The notes under the pieces were generated by a model. The model was not told the origin of the DNA, made no database searches, and was given only the letters and a program-made list of their open reading frames with translations. The position numbers and the translations under genes were made by a program. Positions 46,654-57,099 of a DNA stretch of 64,000 nt are shown piece by piece. The number at the start of each line of letters is the position of its first letter. The first letter of the stretch is position 1. The DNA comes from Isoetes taiwanensis. Taxonomy: Eukaryota > Streptophyta > Lycopodiopsida > Isoetales > Isoetaceae. The stretch covers positions 1,186,901 through 1,250,900 of the forward strand of contig JAJEKV010000030.1 in NCBI GenBank assembly GCA_021234155.1. Direction: 5' to 3'.

Positions 46654-48114
46654 CTATTGAAGCATTTTCAATAGTAGTAGAGTGATCCGGAGGATCCGGT
46701 GTGTTGTAACACATGGTTGATCCTCAACTTCATCATGAAGACTCATAGATGAGTCCGAATCTTGAGGTGCGACATGCTCAAGAGGAATAGTTCTTTGGTG
46801 GATCTGCGGCTTTTTGTAGCGAGAGATGATGCTTTGCTCAAATAAATGCTGAATCATTTGGAGCTGAAATTCTTCTTTTAAAGATGGCTCTTCATCATAA
46901 TATGATGCACTTTCCACAAAATCTACACTTCGCGAGACGAATACAGTCTTGGTTTTTGGATCATATAGTTTCCATCCTTTTTGGCTGATAGGATACCCTA
47001 TAAAGATGCACTTAATTGCCCTAGGATGTAATTTTCCATACTTCTTGAGCTTCTCTTGAGGTATGGCTGAATATGCCAAACAGCCAAAGATTCGTAGATT
47101 ATCCACATTTGGTTTGCGTCCATAGGCTAACTCATATGGAGTGCCGGTTGGATTTGCTAGAGTTGGAGCTCTATTAGCCAAATAGGCTGCTGTAACAACT
47201 GCTTCCCCCCAAAAATGTGATGGAAGGTTTTTGTGAATGAGCATTGTCCTTACAAAATTCTGTAGCGCTCGATTCTTTCTTTCTGCAACGCCATTTTGGG
47301 CATGGGCATATGGTACTGTGAGCTCTCTTCTTATTTTATGCGTAAGCAAGTAAGCATCAAACTTGGCATTCTTGAATTCTGTTCCATTATCAGTCCGTAC
47401 GGCTTTGAGTGATGTACCAAATTCTGCTTCCACATATGAATGAAATTCTTGGAATTTAAGAAAGGCTTTATCCTTTGTGGCTACACAAAATGCCCAAGTA
47501 AATCTGCTGTAATCATCGACAATGGTTAGAAACCAATGAGCTCCCCCTAGGGAAGCCTGTCTCATGTAACATAAATCCATATGAAGTAACTCAAGAACAC
47601 TAGTGGCTCTGAATTCAGCATGTTGAGGAAAAGGGCGTTGAGTTTGCTTACCCAAATGACATGCTTGACACTCCAATGATGTGATCTTGAGCTTTGGCAG
47701 GCCTGTTACCATTCCTAGTGTCGCTAATTCTCCAATGGCTCGTCCTCCAACATGGCCAAATCGTGCATGCCATAAGTTTTCTAGATGCAGGTCTGCTGCT
47801 ACATAAGCCGAGGCATGGACTTGAGGCGTTCCATCCACCGTATACAAACCCCCTTTGTTCATGTGTCCTGTCATGTTAATCTGAAGCTGCTCTGGGGTAA
47901 TGAACTTCCAAGGGCTTAAGTTTGTTAAATACATCTTTCCTTCACCAAAGATAACAGTCTTACCTTGTTTGTCAAATGTAGAAACAGATAATAAATTGGC
48001 TGCAGCATCAGGGACATGGAAGACATCTTTGATGGGACATATGCCTTGCTCTTGCTGAAGATTAATAATACCTTTGGAGTGTGATTGTAGGACCTCTCCA
48101 TTTGCTACTGTCAC
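46654..48114 (-). CDS. Copia pol: integrase-containing open frame
   Basis: A 486-codon uninterrupted frame. It begins inside pol just after the protease (its ATG is not the natural start). First comes the GAG-pre-integrase domain with LWHARFGHVG and CQACHLGK, the zinc HHCC motif (residues about 115-155). Then the integrase core: D in ELLHMDLCYM, D in VRTDNGTEF, E in GVAERKNR, the DDE triad with 35-residue spacing typical of copia. LANRAPTLANPTGTPYELAY and IFIGYPISQKGWKLYDPKTK follow. The frame breaks before the RT. The integrase would insert element cDNA in the nucleus. Confidence 0.93.
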   Translation of the reverse strand: MTVANGEVLQSHSKGIINLQQEQGICPIKDVFHVPDAAANLLSVSTFDKQGKTVIFGEGKMYLTNLSPWKFITPEQLQINMTGHMNKGGLYTVDGTPQVHASAYVAADLHLENLWHARFGHVGGRAIGELATLGMVTGLPKLKITSLECQACHLGKQTQRPFPQHAEFRATSVLELLHMDLCYMRQASLGGAHWFLTIVDDYSRFTWAFCVATKDKAFLKFQEFHSYVEAEFGTSLKAVRTDNGTEFKNAKFDAYLLTHKIRRELTVPYAHAQNGVAERKNRALQNFVRTMLIHKNLPSHFWGEAVVTAAYLANRAPTLANPTGTPYELAYGRKPNVDNLRIFGCLAYSAIPQEKLKKYGKLHPRAIKCIFIGYPISQKGWKLYDPKTKTVFVSRSVDFVESASYYDEEPSLKEEFQLQMIQHLFEQSIISRYKKPQIHQRTIPLEHVAPQDSDSSMSLHDEVEDQPCVTTHRILRITLLLLKMLQ

Positions 48115-48236
48115 TAAAGAGGCGTATCATGAGTAGGATTTGCAAGAATCGGTGGTGTGGTGAGCAGGTTGTTGAAGCCCCCGAATCCATGAGCAAATAT
48201 TTTGTCTTGGCGGTACGGTAGTAGCCTTGGCCATGT
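48115..48236 (-). pseudogene. Copia protease region, copy B
   Basis: Minus-strand sequence around 48190 corresponds to the LMDSGAS protease motif seen in copy A near 16355. Here the frame is lost within the motif. The aspartic protease would process the Gag-Pol polyprotein. Confidence 0.6.
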
Positions 48237-49079
48237 TTAAGTATTCCTCACTAAACATGCCTGAAAGTGCAACTCCCGAGATGCCTCTTGTGGTGTCTTT
48301 GGTGGCAGATTTGCCACTTGGACTTGCGAGGTAGCCGAAGTCGCTGCCAATTTCTTATAGGCCTTACATTGGAACCTATAGTGCCCTGTGACTTCACAGT
48401 GCCAGCAAGTAGCTTGAGCCCGCTTTTCAGCATATGATAAGGTAGATCCAGTGCTGTCTGCAACATTCTTCCCTTTATCTTTGTGTGCAATGAGCATAAT
48501 TTAACTGCTGAATCTTGAGACGTTTGGAATTTTGTAATTCTGCATCTAGAAGGACAGTTTTAAGATCATGAAAGGACCATGTGACACCCTTCTGAGTTTA
48601 AATACTTACTACCTTTTGGGAATAGGAAACTTCTATAGCAGGTAGCATTATGAGAATAAGATCTTCATCCTCCAATTTGCCTCCTGCACATATGGCCTTC
48701 CTTGAGAGCACGAAGTTTCTAAATGCAATCAACAACATCTTTATATCCCTCAATGGTGAGTGTTTCCATTTGTTGTTTGAAATGTTTTATTCTGCCTAAT
48801 CCTTTCAAGGCATATGTCTTCTCAAGATAATCCCATGCTTCTTGAAAGGTTGTAAAGCCAGCAAGTTGCCTTCTAATGTCTGGAATACAGAGCATGAGAA
48901 GATGATCAAGGGCAGAGTCATCTATCAAGGCGGATGTAGCATCAATCAAGCGAGACCACCCGGTTTAAGTCTGACCTTTAGTTTAAGCAAACCAAGGTAA
49001 ACTTTGAAGAAAGCTTTCCATCCTTGAAAATTGGTGCCATCAAGTTGAGGATTGGGATCAATTTCCATGGGTCCAACAT
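48237..49079 (-). pseudogene. Copia Gag region, copy B
   Basis: The minus-strand start MQYVGPMEIDPNPQLDG at 49079 follows the leader. An open piece (48949-48719) reads FTTFQEAWDYLEKTYALKG then IKHFKQQMETLTIE, typical of the plant copia Gag (UBN2) core. The next piece (48497-48237) has the zinc knuckle CWHCEVTGHYRFQC, a CX2CX4HX4C RNA-binding motif of the nucleocapsid. A frame break near 48955 and another between the pieces disrupt the frame. Confidence 0.85.
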
Positions 49080-49367
49080 ATTGCAAACTCTACAAATTCT
49101 AGCAAAGCTAGATGGATTTTTCGAATTGTGATCTGGCTTGGATCTATCGGGATCTAGTCTTTGTGATGGTGATTCCTCATGAATCCACTTCTGAGTGAAA
49201 AGATTTACAAATCAATCAATCAGAAAAGTTACCTTGGCAAGATAACCTGACTTCATCCAATTTCTTCAAAAAGAACCCAATACTAGGCAATCAGGCCTAG
49301 ATCCCACGCTTTTGAAGAAAAAAAGGCCTTTCTCCCTCCTCTCTCCTCTCTCCTCTCTCACAGATAA

Positions 49368-49380
49368 GGCTCTGATACCA
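49368..49380 (-). other. Copia primer binding site
   Basis: The minus strand reads TGGTATCAGAGCC directly after the 5' LTR. This is the usual plant copia site complementary to initiator tRNA-Met. Confidence 0.9.
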
Positions 49381-49532
49381 TATTTGTGTGTAAAGCTAGT
49401 GAGAAAGAAGACGCTCTAGGTAGATGAAGTGTTGTGTGTGAGCACAATAATGACCTATATAGGTCTAGGGTGACATTAGGGTTAGGGTACCATGTCACGT
49501 ATAGGGTTAGGGTTAGGTTTCCTCATGTAATA
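49381..49532 (-). repeat. Copia 5' LTR, copy B
   Basis: 152 bp, matching 44741-44892 except near CACATGTAGGG/CACGTATAGGG. Confidence 0.92.
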
Positions 49533-49748
49533 TAAGTAATAGTAAAATAATAGTACTTGTTATCTTATTGTAATCTGGTTGTACTCTTATTGTTATCTTA
49601 TTGTAATCTTATTGTTATCAGGTATACATAACCTTTTGTAATACACATAACCATAGTATGCAACAGGTATACATAACCTTTTGTAATACACATAACCATA
49701 CTATAAGTATTGAGGTATACATAACCCTCCAAGGTATACTATATAAAA
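49533..49748 (+). repeat. Minisatellite, right part, copy B
   Basis: CTTATTGTAATCTGGTTG and GGTATACATAACCTTTTGTA units, ending at the right edge of copy B. Confidence 0.7.
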
Positions 49749-51640
49749 ATTATTCCAACTTGTCTTCAGAATTCCAACTTTAATGAAACTCTGCTTCAAT
49801 GGTGATTGACTTGGGCCTGATTGTGCCCATTCGTTTAAAGACAAGACGTAGTGCTATCTTCAGGGCATGTCGTTGGTGCCCCTCGTCGGCCTCTACGCTG
49901 CAGAGCATGTAAAACACTAGGAACTCCACACCCCCAGCAATCGGTACAATGGCTCCGTACAACGGAAACTTCCACAGATTTGTGCAAAAGGTTGAATCCA
50001 TAGCCCAACCACCACCGTCGCTCCACCTTACAGCAGCCTCCAACATCTTGTCATCTTGGATGACTAGGATCCATGGCCCGGCCAACGGGTCTGCAGCATT
50101 AGGATTCCAGGGCTGGTGGAAAATCACCTTCCCGGTGGCTTTCCAATCGTCTATCCCGCTCTCAAGGCTTTCCCAGTCCATACCCAGACTCCCGCCTATG
50201 AGGTGCAATGTGGTGAGATTGAATGATAAAATATTTTTGATGACAAGGTCATTGAAACAACAGTTTGGACTAAGGGTAACCATAGAGTGAGAACTCAAAG
50301 TTAAATATTGTTCCAATAACTAAGCATTATGAGGAGTCTACGACAACATCACTGCTCCATGGAAAAACAATTTTCAAGGGATCTTACCGAGTATTCTCTG
50401 CCGGTACGCCAGTTGCCACACATCCTCCTGCGCCATCGTGAAGCGGTATATGACTCATTCAACTGGGCTTACTATCATACGTATTTGCGGTCCCTGTGCT
50501 CTTACGAAGTCCCACGCAGCACGAGTCATTCCAATACTTCTAAGCTCATGTGCGGCAGCCGCAAGCAGTTCAGGATGCACGGGCATGAACCAATCCTCCG
50601 CATTTGTGAAAGGGTCATGGCGGTGTGTTACGTGCTCCACGTATATTCGTGCACCACTTTCGATGTAGCACCATTTCCATCTACTTTCCTTTGTCAAAAA
50701 TGAAACAAGCATCCTCTGCCCGGTCGCGGCCCGATTTGCCTATCCCCGGGTCCCTCTCTGCGTGGTTGCCTCCATCGGTGGCGGGCATAGTCATCCACAA
50801 CCTCACCGTTGCAACCCGGACGCGTTGATGCGAATGGACCAAACAGACCACGATAAGTGGTTTGAAGCTCAATCACCCTTTGCTCGAGGCGGTCCATGGT
50901 GGTCTCCCTCGAGTTGTTGAAGTCGTTGTCCTTCATGGTGCGGCCACTTTTTTGCATCGTGCACACTTCCATGCACGCCGTTATGTATTCTGCGCGGACG
51001 CCATGGCGCCAGAGACCGACTTCCCATTCCTCGAAATCTTTTGAAAGCGTGGCGTTGGGGACCCGATGGATGCTTCCATTGGTGGCCCATGGCAACTAGC
51101 CGCTCCAAAACTCCCGTAAGGGACTAACTTGTGAGGCCTGGTTCTGTACCCGGTACAACCAACCGCCGGAGTCATCGTCAATTGCAAGCTCGTCACAATA
51201 TGCAGCCCACCCGGTACATCAGTTGAACATGGTTTCTCAACGGTGGCCTCGCTTCTCTGGGGACGGGGGGGTAAGCGGGGATCGGCAAAGACTTACCCGG
51301 ATGGGTGGGGAACATAGTGTTGCTGTAGGCACAGCCTCATCAACCCATACACAGACTCGTTGAGTGCGTAACCACCCTGAGGAGCAACACGAAGCCATTG
51401 AACTGGGTTCGGGTAGAGACCGGCCAGTTCATGTACAAGTTCTTGGGGATCTTGGGTGGGAGTAACTTGTGAAGTGGTCTGGCCAGGCGGGTTCCACCCA
51501 TCGCCCGCATTTTCCCCGGTTTCCTCCTCCGACATTGTGTCATCCTCGGTGTCATGAAGGTCATACGCACTATCATTTTCATCTGAAATCTGACTGACTG
51601 AGTCGTCGGTGTCTACCTCTGCCATTCTCGTGCACTCTAC
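49749..51640 (-). pseudogene. MULE-type transposase, 3'-truncated pseudogene
   Basis: Starts at 51625 with an acidic N-terminus (MAEVDTDDSVSQISDEND). A middle section contains DELAIDDDSGGWLYRVQNQ and FEEWEVGLWRHGVRAEY. Then FTNAEDWFMPVHPELLAAAA and AWDFVRAQGPQIRMI lead into an in-frame intron (50387-50196, GTAAG...ATAG). The next exon has GGWAMDSTF, FPLYGAIVPIAGGVEF, FYMLCSVEADEGHQRHALK and RPKSITIEAEFH. This pattern fits the MULE DDE core with D in MDSTF. The second acidic position reads E. In-frame TGA and TAG codons occur at about 51221-51227, 51100 and 50457, and the gene stops at the duplication junction, so the C-terminal half is lost. A donor-like GTAAGT at 51296 may mark another intron. 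Confidence 0.65.
50196..50387 (-). other. Intron in the MULE-type pseudogene
   Basis: 192 bp, minus strand, beginning GTAAGATC and ending CACCTCATAG. Removing it joins QRIL-G and GSLGMDWESLESG in the same frame. This supports a real eukaryotic gene ancestry. Confidence 0.6.
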
Positions 51641-51926
51641 TTGGAAGACAAATATAAACTATTGCAGCACGAACCTGCTACTGCTGCGATCGTTGCAGCA
51701 CAAATCTCTGCACAGTCGCCTGTTACAATGAATTGTTAGATTTTGTATTACGAAACAATATCTTTGATTCAATTGAAGAAACAAATACGAAGACTTGTAT
51801 TTCTATAAACCAAATTGCAACAAGGTTCAAAGGAATTATATGTTTACCCACCTAAATCCAAGACTTAGGATTAATTCATTGATGCCATTGCAAACCTTCA
51901 CTTCAATATAAATTCAACGCAAACCA
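51641..51926. other. Presumed upstream region of the MULE-type pseudogene
   Basis: AT-rich intergenic sequence between the transposase start and the Helitron 5' end. It contains repeated TTGCAGCACGAA/TTGCAGCACAAA words. No gene. Confidence 0.3.
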
Positions 51927-54900
51927 TCTTATATTATAATGTTATTGTGTAAGTGTTGGACCCAGCCCTAATTTGGGCGGCCCAGATTTGATCAAGCCAA
52001 CGAATGGTTAAGATGATGCCATGTCATAGTTTTTTTTTTAGCTTCAGCAGGTTGCCTCCTCATCCCGGATGTCGTGGCCGCCATAGCCATCCTACGCCCG
52101 CCACGGCCTTTGACAGGGTAAGGAATCAAAAGGGCGTGAGGGAGGAGGTTTGGAAAAGATGGAGTTTTGCCATCGCCAGAGCTCTATGGCGCTAGGAAAC
52201 GCCATTGCGGTCTGTTTTTGCTACTAGCTTCACATTAGATGCATCTGTTTTTTTATGTATATCTTGAGCAGATTTTCTTGGTTTCTCATCTACTTTCATG
52301 TTCATCCCTTTGCTACACCAATTAGGGGTTAGGGTTCGGCTCTTCCCGCCCAAAATAGTGCCATAACCATCATTTATGCTCGGGCCGTGGAATCCATCGC
52401 CGCGTGGCCGCTAAATAAAGTTGTTGCGGAAGAAATATTTTGACAAGCTTGGAAAAAGCATTTTCGGCAAGCTCGTAAATGCAGTTCGGATCATTGTTCT
52501 ATTCCTACTTTAGGTAACGTGCATTCAATTCATCAAAGCTCAAGCCCCGAAATAAGCAAAGCTTCTCTTGAAGACATTCTAAAATTTGCTCTCGAGCAAT
52601 TTCGAGCATAATGAAATGTAACTTTTCAGGTTTGAGCATCGGTATGTTGCTAATGGTTGTGATTTTGTTGCATGATCTTCTTGCGGGGAGGAGTTCAGCG
52701 GTAGCCCATTCCTACATATTTTTCTTGGTGGATATGGAGCGGGGAGCCACGAAATTGCTATCCGCAAAACTCACGACACGAGAAGATGGAAATTCTTGTT
52801 GAAGAAATAGAGGTTTGCCAAAATCTTTATTAGCAAAGTTGAGCATTCAATATTGAGTTTGAAAGGGCTATAACACATAATCCTTTTATGTGCGAGAAGT
52901 TTGTATTGTATACTGTGTGGCAAAAAGACGAAGCTAACCCGCAGGGACTTAGGGTGTGTTCTTGCCCTCGCCTTTTGAAAAGGCATGCATTTTAATAAGA
53001 AGAATAGATCATGCGAGACTCACTCATGAGAGTATAATAATGAGGACAAAAATCGAAGGTCATGGAGGAAGACCAAGTGCAAGGTAACATGACATATTTG
53101 TTTAGATGGCGGATCACGGCAACAAATGGGTCTATTCTAGATATATTTACAATATAGTGAACCTTAGATGGCATACAAAATTTCTAATCCTTTTACAAAG
53201 GGAGTTTCTATCCTATACATGGGTGGCAAATGACAGAGTCTACCAAAATACTTTGAAGATAGATGTTTTAGGAGTTTGCAATAATACTATTGCACGATAT
53301 TTTACTCCCTTGAATTTTCCTTTTTGTGCCCCTTGAATCCACACAATTAGCAAACTCGGCCCGTTTCTTTTGTGGGTCCGGTGCCAAGACAGGCCCTAGA
53401 TTTGTCATCATTCCATTGGTGTCTTTATTACATTGCAAATCGACCACCATATGATGCTTCAAGACACGTTAAAACATGCTTTCAATAGCGGTACCTTAAA
53501 TGGCTCGGATTTGGTAAGACTATATCACTGTAAAGAACTTCTAATTGTTATGGATCCTTTAGTTAATATATCGGATATTCTCACTTTGAATAAAAAATTT
53601 GTGCAACATTGCGACAAATTGTATCCTACCATCTACAAGTGGTTTTAAGTAACTCTGGAAATGGTTTTCTTTGGGCGTTTCTATACATTGTTTTCACTAG
53701 ACTAAAAGATAAAACCGTATGCAAAAATTGCTCTATATATACACACTCTCTTTAATTAGACTTAGTAAGATTTCTTATATTGTAGCCTTTGAATGGTGGC
53801 ATCTATAAAGAAATGGGATTAAGTATAGATCCAAGGTATAACACCTTGGACTACCACATCCATGGTGCCCGGTAGTTCTCTAGATTCCTTTTGTTATTCA
53901 CACATGGCTTTTACCACCATTTGATGCCTTAATTTATTGGATGCATAGCAATTAGGGTTCTGCTATTGCTGAATTTGGAAATAGCTTGAGCTCAAAAAGC
54001 CGAAGAATGTATGCCAAAGCTTTCAAGCCCCCAAAAGTGTTGAATAATCATATTTCAACACATCCCATTTACACGTTTCTTTGATTGAAAAACACAAGGA
54101 GCTTATTTTGAAATAGCCACCAAGCAGCTTGTCATTCAACACAAAAATATGCCACTTCGTTTTCCTTGAAGGGGAACAGGCTTGACTAAGAAGATCTTGC
54201 TCCATATCAATAGATGAAAATGAGGTCGGTTGGAAGTCATAACATTTTTTGTTGTCTTGGCCAATTATTTTGCTTGGAAAAAATGTGCAAGGGACTCTTT
54301 AAACTCAGGTAAGATGTAATGTCGCTCTGGTTTAATATGCATGTTGCTATGCAAGCATAAGATTAAATTACGACTCTTATAATAAGTTAAAGGCATTCTT
54401 AGCTCATGGGACCGACCTTCAATAGTTGAAATATTCGATCTTATAAGCATTTAGTTAAGTTTCATGGGAACCTAAGGTAAAGATGTTCATGGGATCAATC
54501 ATATCTACTCTACTCCGACTAATGTTATTTTTTTTTCATGGGATCCTACATTATGATTGTCTTGCAGATGGACCATGTGGTAGTTTTGCAGCTAGACTTG
54601 AATGGATATTTGCAACTCTTGAAAATTTTGTGATTTTGTTTGCTGGCTTAAGCCAAAATGATGGCATGTGATCCTTTTGTTGCTCTATCAAATGCATTTC
54701 TTTGAGGACACGCTCTTCGATATACGATTTATTTGTGCTTTAAAACATTATAGCAACATGGAAAGATATCATGGCTTAATAGTTTGAGGCATCTATTTGT
54801 GCTTTAAAGATTATAGGAACATGGAAAGATATCATGACTTAATAGTTTGAGGCATCTTCATGTTTGAAAGGTTCATTTTATACCACTATCTCTAAAAGGG

Positions 54901-55362
54901 AGTACAATAAACTATATTATATTTTATCTATGAAACTCACAATATTATATTTTGGATTTTGGCATAGATCTATCAAAGGTAGCTATGATTGAGCATGGCC
55001 ATATTTAGACTCAATGTTACCAATAAAATTTACGAGCAAAAAGTTACTGATTACAACATTTACTAGATTCTAATACATTTACTAGATGGAATCATAGGAG
55101 CTCAAAGAGGGCAACACCATAGCAATTTAAGTCCAATCCTACAAATATCGGGAGCACAATAGCCTTATAGCCTAGCAAATTTTTCTATTCAAATAAAGTT
55201 CAACATTTGTTTGAGCGTGACGCGCATACAAGAGTTTTGAAGAGATAAACAGACAGTCAACTTATGCCCAGCAACACACACTCTATGAACTCTTCCATTC
55301 ATGTAATATTCTATGGTTTATGCAGTCAACTTATGCCCAGCAACGCTGGGCACCATTACTAG
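51927..55362 (+). mobile_element. Helitron C
   Basis: 5' end TCTTATATTATAATGTTATT, similar to the Helitron pair in the duplication over about 50 bp (shared TATATTATAATGTTAT, GTGTTG, CCAGCC). The 3' end has the perfect hairpin GCCCAGCAACGCTGGGC (55335-55351) then ACCATTACTAG ending at 55362. Flanks are A and T, no target duplication. Length 3436 bp. No Rep/helicase. Subterminal CAACTTATGCCCAGCAAC occurs twice (about 55257 and 55327), so an older 3' end may lie just inside. The interior has only small frames without known domains. Confidence 0.85.
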
Positions 55363-55639
55363 TTAATATTTACAAACCATTAATATTTACAACCATTATC
55401 AATTTCCAATGGTTCTTCAAAAACGTTTTCTATCATGACCTACAGAAATAGGTTTTCTCTTCAGCCACAGGTTTCATGACTCACAGTGTCATGAAGATTT
55501 CTCAATCATTTAAGTTCTTCAAGCAGACTCCCTCAACATCTAGTACTGTTACATCCCTAACATTCAACTTCAAATCTGTCTTGGCAAATTTGATAATGTC
55601 GTTTCACAATTTGAGTTCTCAACGGACTATGTATCAACC

Positions 55640-56440
55640 ACATAGATTATGATATGAGATGAAAATATTGAAAATGCAAAAGAAAATAGCCTATGGTCAA
55701 TATTGAAAATGCAAAAGAAGATGAGAGAGATAGAGAATGCACCTGTTCTAGCACCTACGCCTGCTCTAGCACCTGCTATAGCACTCCTGCCCATAAATAG
55801 CCCGGGCGAACCCCTGTCGGCCATGTTTTTGGCACCTGCAATTATTTCAACCTTGGCCGGCCATTATGGCCCCACCATTGGGTTCGCCTGGGCGAACCCA
55901 GAAAAACTTCCGATGCTAATCAATGCTGGTCAATGCTCGTACAGTAATGGCCCCGCCGGTGGGTTCGCCTGGGCGAACCCGGCGAGCACCTGAATGTCAC
56001 CTCAACCCGATCGCTCGCTTGCGGTCACGCCACTTTCGATGCAGCACTACTTGCTCGCCACCCGGTTACCGGCATCCGATTGCTAATGGCCCCCGCCCGA
56101 TGGGTTCGTTTAGGCCCGAACGGCGCATAATTATTACTCTGCCGATCTGCTCGCTTTTGCCACATGATTACGCCACCCGTCACGCTAATGGCCCTGCAGG
56201 TCAGGTTCGCTGGGCTGAACCGTGAGAACAACGATCGCAAATACGCCATCAACGCCATCACCGCGTGCTGCCAAACCGGGTTTGGGTTAAACTGGCGAAC
56301 CGGTAGCTAATGCCATGCGAGGTCACGCCCAGCGGCGCTCATACGTCCGTCGCGGGTTCGCCTGAACGAATCCGATTGGATTCGCTGGGGCGAATTTTAG
56401 CGAACCCGGTTGGCCGATTCAAGACTCTACTCAACATCTT
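55640..56440 (+). repeat. GC-rich minisatellite of GGGTTCGCC/GGCGAACCC palindromes
   Basis: The perfect 20-bp palindrome-like unit GGGTTCGCCTGGGCGAACCC occurs at 55880-55899 and 55961-55980. Degenerate versions lie at about 56102-56122, 56204-56221 and 56354-56414. Each is preceded by TAATGGCCCCGCC or a variant. Unit length varies from about 80 to 140 bp. A repeat of CTAGCACCTGC/CTATAGCACTCC words precedes the array (55740-55790). Confidence 0.7.
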
Positions 56441-57099
56441 GATGCTTCTCGTCAGTTTGGCTTATGAAATGGAGTTCTCTGATTGTTGGCCAATTTTTGT
56501 CTTCTTTGCGAGTCCCTTACCAGAATGGCATCGATCCGAGCCATCAGATCGGCATCCTGGAAAGGGAAAAGCAACTATATATGCACTAATCATTCTTGTG
56601 GCTGGTTATCGGCGTCTTCTCACATCAACATCTCTCCCTTGGCCATTGCCTCTGTCCCCCTTATATATTGTTTTGAGTTTGATTTATTTTTTGTGTTTAT
56701 TTCCTTTTCAGTACTGACCCTATTGTCCTCCACCCCCTGGGTGTTGCTATGGTGTTTATTATCCACCTGCATGGTGTTGCTTTATTCCACCCGCTGGGTG
56801 ATGCTGTTTATGTCCATCCTGAGGGTGATGCCATTTTCTCTTCTGCCGCTTAGTGACAATTTATCATCACTATTAACCACTCTCATCGGTTTTCTATCAA
56901 GTTGTTTGTCGTTGTTTAGGTGGCCGCTTCCCCGCCATGCCCATTCTTCTTCTCCTTATCTATTAATGGGTGCTTTCCATGTGTTCCATTTTTTTTAGGT
57001 AATCTGCCATCTCGCGGGTTCATTCACTCTTGCATCCAACATTACCTTTCATTTGATTCTCCAGGCAACCATCAAGGTTATGACAACCATTTCTCATTA

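Larger units (their letters stand above)
44741..49532 (-). mobile_element. Ty1/copia LTR retrotransposon, copy B
   Basis: Complete minus-strand element of 4792 bp. The LTRs at 44741-44892 and 49381-49532 are 152 bp each and differ at about two positions. The target duplication TAAGT is at 44736-44740 and 49533-49537. The primer site TGGTATCAGAGCC abuts the 5' LTR and the polypurine tract CCAGAGGAG abuts the 3' LTR. Domain order Gag, zinc knuckle, protease, integrase, RT, RNase H identifies Ty1/copia. LTR termini are TATT...AATA rather than TG...CA. High LTR identity implies a young insertion. Confidence 0.95.
31868..49748 (+). repeat. Segmental duplication, copy B
   Basis: Partner of the copy starting at base 1. 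Similarity is already present at the window start, so the true left edge of this copy may lie left of 31868, perhaps including the SANT-like gene at 30.3-31.8 kb. The right edge is sharp. Both copies share GGTATACTATATAAAA, then copy B runs straight into a truncated MULE-type transposase. Copy B keeps the best reading frames, notably a 486-codon copia integrase frame. Confidence 0.93.

Noticed and set aside
56483-56998. 171-codon Leu/Ser-rich plus-strand frame
   Set aside because: No domain recognised. It overlaps another frame at 56310-56717, lies in pyrimidine-rich DNA and precedes the LINE fragment, so a real protein is unsupported.
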